Shown here one piece after another: positions 52,701-61,700 of a DNA stretch of 64,000 bases. The stretch's first letter is position 1. Each line of letters begins with the position of its first letter. Where the stretch lies: positions 80,403,903-80,467,902 of the forward strand of contig OZ022499.1 of the NCBI GenBank assembly GCA_963989385.1, read 5' to 3'. The stretch comes from Ctena decussata. Its lineage: Eukaryota > Mollusca > Bivalvia > Lucinida > Lucinidae. The notes beneath the pieces were generated by a model, which searched no databases, was not told the origin of the DNA, and was given only the letters and a program-made list of their open reading frames with translations. Position numbers and translations under genes: made by a program.

Positions 52701-55700
52701 ATGTAACTTATATTTAACCTTAGAAACAGGGACCCGCAGCAGGGAAAAGAGTAAGTGGTATTGGAATTGATTGTTTGGATTTCTATTGTCTTTTCTTCCT
52801 GTTCGCATTTTTTGAATGAAGCTTAAATGAACATTGGTATTGTTCTTCATTGCCGTTGGTGTCTGAATAACTCTTGAATAGCTCTTGTTTGAATATGACT
52901 TTACTGTCAGTTCATAAGAGTGATTTCCCTTTAATGCTTTCCTATGAATGCTGATTGGAGACTTTATCAAGCGAATGTATTGACATTGTCCAACCATAAC
53001 CCATCTTTCTACGTAACGTATTTGCCTGTTGATTGGAATGCTGAAATATTTTCAAAAGTTTTGCATGTAATGAAAAGAGTTTCTCCAAATTCCCGCAAGA
53101 TATTAAATGACCTCTCTGTTTGAGTGCTCTAAGAATGGATGTTTCATGTTTGAGTCATAGTAGTTTGCTTGTTTTGAGATGATATTTCCTCATAAGAGTT
53201 TTAAACAGTGTGTTTCGAACATTAAATGGTGGGATGAATTTCTAGATGGCATAGTATTTTGCAGCGCATAGGTAGTATTTTACTTACACAGGTGATACTG
53301 TGCATAATGCTTTTAAAAGTGAAAAGATAAGTCCTTGAAGAAAAGTTGGAGCAGTCTTGTATAATGCCAGGACATTGTAAAGATAATAGGAATTTGAGTA
53401 TTTCCTGGAACCTTTTCTGGATGATATACTGGGAATTATTGTTATTTGAATGCTCTTGAAGGCATGTGAAATGCTTGTAATTTGGCATTTGAGTTAATTT
53501 ATAGTTTTAACTGAAATGAGCTTGGAGAAAATTGTGCATGAGAAGACCAGGTTATGCATGTACTGTGCCCATGCACAATATGCTTATGGCATCCACAATT
53601 TGCTTTTGGACACCTACAGGGTCAGACTTATGACACACAGTGCTCAATAAAGACTGAGCCGTGGCACAACAAAACCAACAAAGTGGTACGTGCAGACAAC
53701 AGATTCAGATCAGCCTGGGCACCTGGCCAGTCTGATCAAAGTCTTCACTGTGAACATAAAGACTAGCTTAGATGCTTAGCTATGCTAACAGCAAAGAGGC
53801 ACACACTTTGTTGGTTTTGTCGTGTTGGGCTCAAGTGTGACTGAAGGTCTGTAAATATCACCTCCAAGAGACTGATCTGGCCCCGAGGTTATAAACTTTT
53901 TTCATGCTCAGCTGAGCTGAGCATGAAATTTTAACTGCTTATAAATAGCGAATTACTGATAAGTACAGTTGTTTTCTTGCTCAGCTGAGCTGAGTATGAA
54001 ATTTTCTCTGCTTATGAATATGAAAATGCCAACATTAGTTGGCATTTTCATATTTATCAGCAGAGAAAATTTCATGCTCAGCTGAGTTGAGCACGAAAAA
54101 AGTTTTATAACCTCGGGGCCTGGATACTTGGCTCCCTTTTTAAAGGGGGCTACTCCTAAAGAGAAGAAGCTGCTCTAAGAGCTCTATCTAGATGGGGACT
54201 CAAACAGTATTCCACTGAAATTGATTGCAAAATGGGAGGGAAGTGTATTTATACACCTCCTGACATGTACTGTGAGATGTAGATAAGGATGGGTTCGGGT
54301 AGTTCTTTGGAGTTAAGAGCATATTGTACTGATAGAATGGTTGCATGTTGTACGGAATAAACTGTTGAAGCAGTGAAATGAAGAATGTAATCTTGTGCAT
54401 GTTGAAGATGAGCATTTCTGTTAACATAAATAGCGTCATTAACAAGATACGATTTACTAAGCATGGTTTCTTTCCTTTTTTTTTTTTAAATCTTCTATAT
54501 TCATTTATTTGTATATTTATTCAAAAAAAAATAAAATATCAAATCATTTAGGCCCTGTCAAACTCAGAACTGACCAGCTAGACTCTGTGTTTGTATAAAG
54601 AGTGCACATTTGTGATGATCAGATATGCCTCCAAACACAATACAGACTGCCATGCCAAACTGGTACTAAAATATTGTTAAAGAGCCTCAATGTTACATTG
54701 ACGGTGGTCATCAAATTGCCCCGGAAAAATCATTTTTGTTCCCAATTTTGTTTGATTTTAAACTTTGGTTTGTAGTTTGAGTAGTAAAAAAGCTGTTTAT
54801 TTTACCATATATTATCAGCAAGGACAACCTACTTATATTTCTAATGGACATAAAGTAAAATGGTGTGTAATAATAAATACACATAACAATTGGTAATTTC
54901 TTTTGCAAGTTTTCTCTTACATTTTTTGTTACGATTTGCTAGAGCACTGTGTTTTTCTTATACAACTAATGAGTTGACTTCTTTTCTGTTTTTTTTTTTT
55001 TTTTTCATTTTGATAGTTGCTATGTCATTCAAAGAAGTCATGATATGGAGCCTCAGTAGTCTCTGCAGATAGGTTCAATTACAGTTTATGAATTAAATGA
55101 AGATTTTAGTTGTATTCATTCTGACTGATTTTATATGAAGCGCTTGAATTCAAATGTGATGTGATTGTACTGGAGATAAACGCAAGACCTCATACCAAAG
55201 ATTGAGTAGAACACCAAATTTCCCATATAGAGTAGAAATTCTGGACACTGATCCTCATACTAACTGTGCTAATATTGCTTTAGCTTTGCTAACAAACTTA
55301 CATTTTTTATCGGCAGCTGTTCAAAACTTTTCTTTTTTGTGTTGTACATTGTAATCTTTTGTTTTATTATTTTATTTTTGTCATAGATAAACAGAGCTCT
55401 AGATAAGAGGGAGTATTTGATGATAATTAAGGATAATTTTTTTTATTTCTCAACGAAACCATATGTTGTGACCCCTCATCTGAACCGTCTCGTTGAGACG
55501 GTTCAGATGAGGGGTCACAACATATGTTTTTATGCAGGGTTAACAAAAATTATCCCTAATTATCACCAAATACTCCCTCTTATCTAGAGCTCTGATAAAC
55601 CAGTATCATATAAATGCAACTAAATGACTTTTATGAAGTGTCAACTTTAACCCTCTGGAGACAGATGGTATGCACAGATTAGGAGCTCAAGTTTGCACGT

Positions 55701-58700
55701 GGTAGAACTGGAGTGTCCCACAAGTCAAAGCGAAGGGAGTAAAATGCACATTCAGTTTTCATTTTTGGGCTTTTGTCCTCTTTTGCCATCTATCTATAAG
55801 TAGCTGTCATCATATTTAAAACATTAGTCAGACCACAGATTTCAGTAACTATTCCAAATTCAGAGAGTCCATAATTAAGAAGACATTACATTTTCAAACA
55901 TATTGTATGGAAAAACATTGTCGTTGTATGAAAAAAATGTGAGGAGCTTTTGCAGTGCTGAAAAAATGTGAGGAGCTTTTCCTATTTTCAACAAAAAATA
56001 TTGGCATACATGTACTTGATTTTATGTGTACTTAAGGAATCTTGTTTAATGACTTTATCAACCTGACCCTGTTATCCATTTACACACAATAATTAACTCA
56101 CCTCTGCAAAAGAATTGAAGAGCTGTTTTGTTACCCCTTTGTTGGTGGCAACTTCGGCAAATGTGTTATGGGTATGCCCACAGCTCCCTCCATTGACCGT
56201 TCCTTTATTTACTTTTACAAAAATGGAAGAAAAGGTCAGAGAGACATTTAGTATTTTCTACGAATGTAGCTTCATTTCCCTAAATTTTAAAGAATGGATG
56301 TTTCCATATTTCTAAGATATATTTTACAGAAAGCTGTTGTCTGACTGCAAACAATAAAAGCTGGCGTCACATGTTTAGTGCTTTAGATGTTATAGTGAAT
56401 TACTGTGTTGTGTGAACTTAGATTTAGTACCTATTGTGAAATTCATGTATATAATTGCTGAGTTACCCTGTCTGTGTGTCCATACAGTTTCAACAAAATA
56501 GGCACCACCCTGGCTAGAAAACCCAATCTTTAGCATTAAGAATTTCATACAGTGCAGTATCTACAGGGATGAGGTGGTATAAACTAGTTCTACCATAGTT
56601 TGTTCCCCTGTTCGGGAGACAATCCACTCTCTAAAGCTCATGAATTATCTCCTGGCACAGGTGGACAAATTATGGTATAACTGTTGCATATTACAGTAAT
56701 TTCAAAAGGAAAATATATGGTTTTTTGTCTTTCCATCCATTCTGCAATCTGTCTCTTGTTTTATTCATTCATCTGTCCATCTCTTAGCATTTGCATTAAA
56801 GCTGTACATTAAGTTTAACTTCCTTAGGCGATGGTATTGGTCGGGGATATAGGGGAGCCCTGCTACTTTGCTCTTCTTTGTTTTGTATATGGATATTATC
56901 TAAAAATTAAAATGTGCCCTTCAAAGTTTATAAAAAGTGATTTCCTTTAAAAGACAGGCATAATTGTGATCCTTTACAAAGCAGGCATCATTGTAAAGAA
57001 TTGTAACGTTACTCTCCCAATATTTGTTTAGATGTTTTTATACGGCCGTTTTGAAAAAAACGGACGTATTATGTCATGGCGCTGTCCGTCCGTCCGTCCG
57101 TCCGTCCGTCCGTCCGTCCGTCCGTCCGTCCGTCCGTCCGTCCGTAAACATTCTTGTGCGCTCCATAACTCATTAACCGTTTGGGATATATTCATGATAT
57201 TTGGTAGGAACATGTATTAGGTTGGGGGAACGTGTCGCGTACAGAAGTGGTTGCTCCCCCAGGGCTTCCGTTAACGGGCGTATGGCCGTATATTACGCCC
57301 AGGATTTGCTCCCGTACGTCGAGAAATGGGACCTCTGGCGTCTGGCATACGCCCGATAAGTGTCACATACGGCCGTTTGATCTTGTCCCGACGTATAAAA
57401 ATATCGCCACTGTCTTTAAAATTTTAGCACGTGTCATAATTAATCGGATTAACGCAGGTGTCAGCCAGACGAAAAGACCGCCTACGGGCCAATCGAGATT
57501 GTCTGTATGAAGCACTGAACTAGGTAACATATATGTCGGACAGCCTACCTGTCAAAAACGATTATCAAAATAACGCCCACTCGTAGATTCAACCTCTTAC
57601 GGCTAGTGTGCAAAACAACTTATCGCATCACGATGACTGAGCTTTTGGATGATTAGTGTCCATCTATTTTTACGATCGCGAGAATGTAACTGACCTGTAT
57701 GCGTAAGGCGTATTCCGACTTCAAAAGTTTGTGAATGTATCCATAACTCGAATACTGAAGCATGTATTGACAAACTCTATCAAAAGTTTTTAAGAACATA
57801 ATATTCATATTAACGCTTGCCCTTACAACGAAGGTCTTGTCATGATCACACTCCAGACTACCAATCCAGGGATCGCAGGATCGATCCCCCGCTTCTCCGG
57901 TCTTTCGGATGAGACTTTAAACCGAGGTCCCGTCTCCATATGACCTCGATGTTGGTGGGACGTTAAACCCGAGTTCACTCACTCACTTGTCATGATCCAT
58001 ACTGTCGTCAATGGAGTTTTTAGGAATACGAACCTCTTCCGCGAAAAGTGTTGATTCAAAGCGAAGATACACTGTTAATATTATTAGTCGCTATTTCCGA
58101 CGTGTTATGGTTGTACGCTCTGGTTTGATTAATGGTACTATTAAAATACGAATACTGAAACGTCCATTTCGCCGATTTCCTAGATGTATCGTCATATCGT
58201 CATGCAACCCAGCGCGAAAAATAATGCCGTACAGTGTGCACAAAAATATCGCATTCTGATCAAGGTCTACGCGATTATATATACGGTAGCGTTGATATAC
58301 AATTACCTGCACGTTTATGGGTAAAGCACGTTTTCTCTTTGATGTAAAGATCAAAGGCGCCGCTGCGAGTATATACGCGTGCCGTATGCAGTGTCATACC
58401 GTGAGACAGGTACCTCAGTACACATACCGATATAACTAACAATGGTATCAGCCAGCGCAACTAAGCAGTCAGACCGGTCTTCCTTGTTTGCATCTAACAT
58501 GAATGATAATGAACATCGACCTAGCGACAACCGAGTTCTTCGGTGGAAGCGTGTCATTATACGTTCCGTAAGTCACCGTATTTCCGACGCGGCCCATTTG
58601 GCGGCAATGAAAGGGAATATTATGCAATAGCAGACAGTGCAACGGCGAGTCTTCAGAGGACTTGCGTATTGTTCACAAACAATCAGGAATGACTCTGATT

Positions 58701-61700
58701 AGACTGCGTTCCGTAAGTCACCGTATTTCCGACGCGGCCCCTTTGGCGGCAATGAAAGTAAATATTATGCACTAGCAGACAGTGCAACGGTGAGTCTTCA
58801 GAGGACTTGAGTATTGTTCACAAACAAACAGGAATGACTCTGATTAGACTGCGCAAATGCCCAGGCTTCCTTTCGAAGAACAAAAAGTTCACTATAGTAT
58901 GGGAGAGAGAGAAGGACGTGTAAGGGTGGGTGCGTGGGGGGGGGGGGGGGGTGTAAAAATAACCATGCATGCATAAGTTATTCCTAAAAATTTCGGACTT
59001 CCAAAATATTCTCTCAATACGTCCAAATCTGACACCTTGGAAGTCTGGACTTCCAAATTTTGAAAGTTAGTGGAAGCCCTGCTCCCCCTTCCTTAGTTTC
59101 CAAGTTATGCCCCTTTGATTAATTTTTTCCCTGCCAGTCTTGTGCGTGCCATAACTAGATAACCGTTTGGGATTTTTTTTGAAACTTCATAGCAATGTGT
59201 ATGAAGTCTGAACGATATGTCGCGTACAAAAATGGCTGCTCTCCCTTTCTTCATTTTAGAGTTACATCCCTTTCATTAGTTGATTATGGTTATTTTTGTG
59301 TATACATATCTTGTGCATACCTTAACTTTGTAACCGTTTGGAATATCATGATGAAACTTTATAGCAATGTGCATGATCACAAGACGATGCGTGGCATACA
59401 AGAATGGTTGCTCCCCCTTTCTTCATTTTGGAGTTACTTCCCTTTGATAAGTAATTTTAGGCATTTCTCAGTCACTCCATATCTCCTTAACCTTTTGAAA
59501 TATTAGAATGGAACTTTGTAGGAAGATGTATAATAATGGGGCAATGTATTCCGAGCAAGAACCACAACTCTGGCTTACTGAATTATCTGCCCTTGCATAA
59601 ATTTCCTGTTTCCTCTGTGATTCCTTAACCCTACATGTGATTTTGTCAGGGGAATGTAGTAGAGCCAAGAATCTAGTATATTTAGTTTATGAATTATCTC
59701 CCTTGTTCAACTATGGCATTACTCAACTTTTGAGCCACAATAACTTTGAAGCTGATTTTTGGTATACTCATAGTATTTGATGTGTTAAATATTTGAATAA
59801 TGTTGCCGTCATTAGTTTTAAAGTGGTTGCCCCTGTTTGTCTGCCTATCCATCCTTTTGTAAACAATCTTGTTCATTCCATACTCCTCTATGACATTAAA
59901 ACGGGCGTATTATGCGCCGCTTGCGAAGCCCTTGTTGTTTATGGGTTTCAAAATTCTTTCCTGAAGTCTTGAAGTCAGTTACAAATACTATGGCAGCTCT
60001 TCAAGTTCTTCCAAGTTTCTATTTTTCTTTGGGAAGGGAATAAGGATTCTGAACTTTGAAATTATTAGATAATTATGAAGTCTGATTATAAAGCTGGGAG
60101 GATAAAGAGTCAGGAAAGGGTTTAAACGTGTACTGCATGCAAAACATATATATACCAACACATTGTGTTTATGATAAGTTTGGTGAGACATTCTATTAAA
60201 TAAAATTTATGCCAGTATTGTTAACAGCTGTTTCTCAGTGGAAAAAAAAAGAAAAGAAAAAAAAACAGAAATGAAGGAGACACAAGAACATGGAAAAGTC
60301 ACCTAAGCTTTGCTTGCAATAACACATGAGCCATGTCATGTGACCAATAATGTGGCAACATTTTGTCATGTGATATTCAAAATATCTGTCTCATTTATAC
60401 AAGCTAATCAGAGACGGTGCTGTTGGCTATATGGCTTGGGCCACTTCTATAGATGGCTGAGATGGCTGATGTGACAAGTGAATGCTCTGATCAGACATGA
60501 GAATAGTCTGATCAGAGCCTTCGCTTTTCACCCTTGCCATATTGTTGGAAATCACATGATGTGTCCTGTACGGTGGCTAGAAAGTTTTCTAATGGTATAA
60601 ATGATACCAGTTTACAATGAAACTTTTTACTATACAATGCATTTGAAACCTGCCTGCCTCATCTACATGTATTTTAAAAAAGAATGGCTTGAGAGACTAA
60701 TCATTTTATATGTTTTGGCCTTAGTTATAGCTGTACACTTGATATACAACAATACATTGTTGTATTCCTGTCAAAGTGAGATTTATTTACTCACTCATAC
60801 TCACAAACTCTGCACCTGCCCATCAAGGCCTATGAAATATATGGGCTGCCTGGCGCATGTGCAGCAGAGGTGCAAGTACTGTAAAACACTTAATATCTGC
60901 GGTGTAAAAATTTGGCGGTTTAAAGAAAATGACATATTGGCGCATGTTAATTTTGGCGGTCTTGATGTTCCAAGGCTCCAGAGAATCTGATGTAAATTTG
61001 TGAAAATTTTTCTCTCTTTTCTATTTAACTATGCATTGTGGCATCTATTAGAATCGCCTCATCGAGGCGATTCTAATAGGATGCCACAATGTAAAGTTTA
61101 ATGGAAAGGTATTAAAATCTAAAATACTCATCAAAACTCCTTCTTATCTGAACCTCTGTTATGCTGTGCCTGTGTATATACATAAAATATATGTAATATT
61201 GGCGGACTTATATTTTAGCGCTCTTTTCCTTAACCGCCAATATCGCCAAAATTCAGTAACCGCCAAAAATAAGTATTTTACAGTACCTAAAATTGGCAAG
61301 ACTTGAGTACATACAAATCATTCATCTTAGGTTGGCTAAAAGTCCCACAACTTCAGAGGCAAATGTCTCAATACTACTGAAATATTGTTGACTGGGACAT
61401 TAACCGCAACTCTCTCACCTCTCATAACTACGAGGGGAGTTCAATAAGTTCGTAGAACTCGGTATTTTCTATACAATTCAAGATTTCGTTTTTCATTTTT
61501 GTGCTGTGTAAACCTTTGTTAGTTGAATGACAATAGCCGTTCAGTCAACACATACATTTTTTGCTCTTACTTTTTGTTTGAAAACCTATACCCATAGGCA
61601 AAAATGGAAAGTCAGAATATTGAGTTCAGAGCAGTCATAAATTTCCTCACTAAGGAGGGTGCAAACGCCAAAGAAATCCATCGACATGGCTGATGTGTAT

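Larger units (their letters stand above)
57039..59935 (+). mobile_element. GTCC-type element, family 6, split by a hAT-like element
   Basis: 5' stem ATACGGCCGTTTT...AAAACGGACGTAT, then about 15 pure GTCC units (57084-57145). Tandem units with 'aaccgtttgggat' resume after 59081. The 3' end has ACGGGCGTAT (inverted start), a small stem GCTT-GCG-AAGC and CTTGT. Confidence 0.7.
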
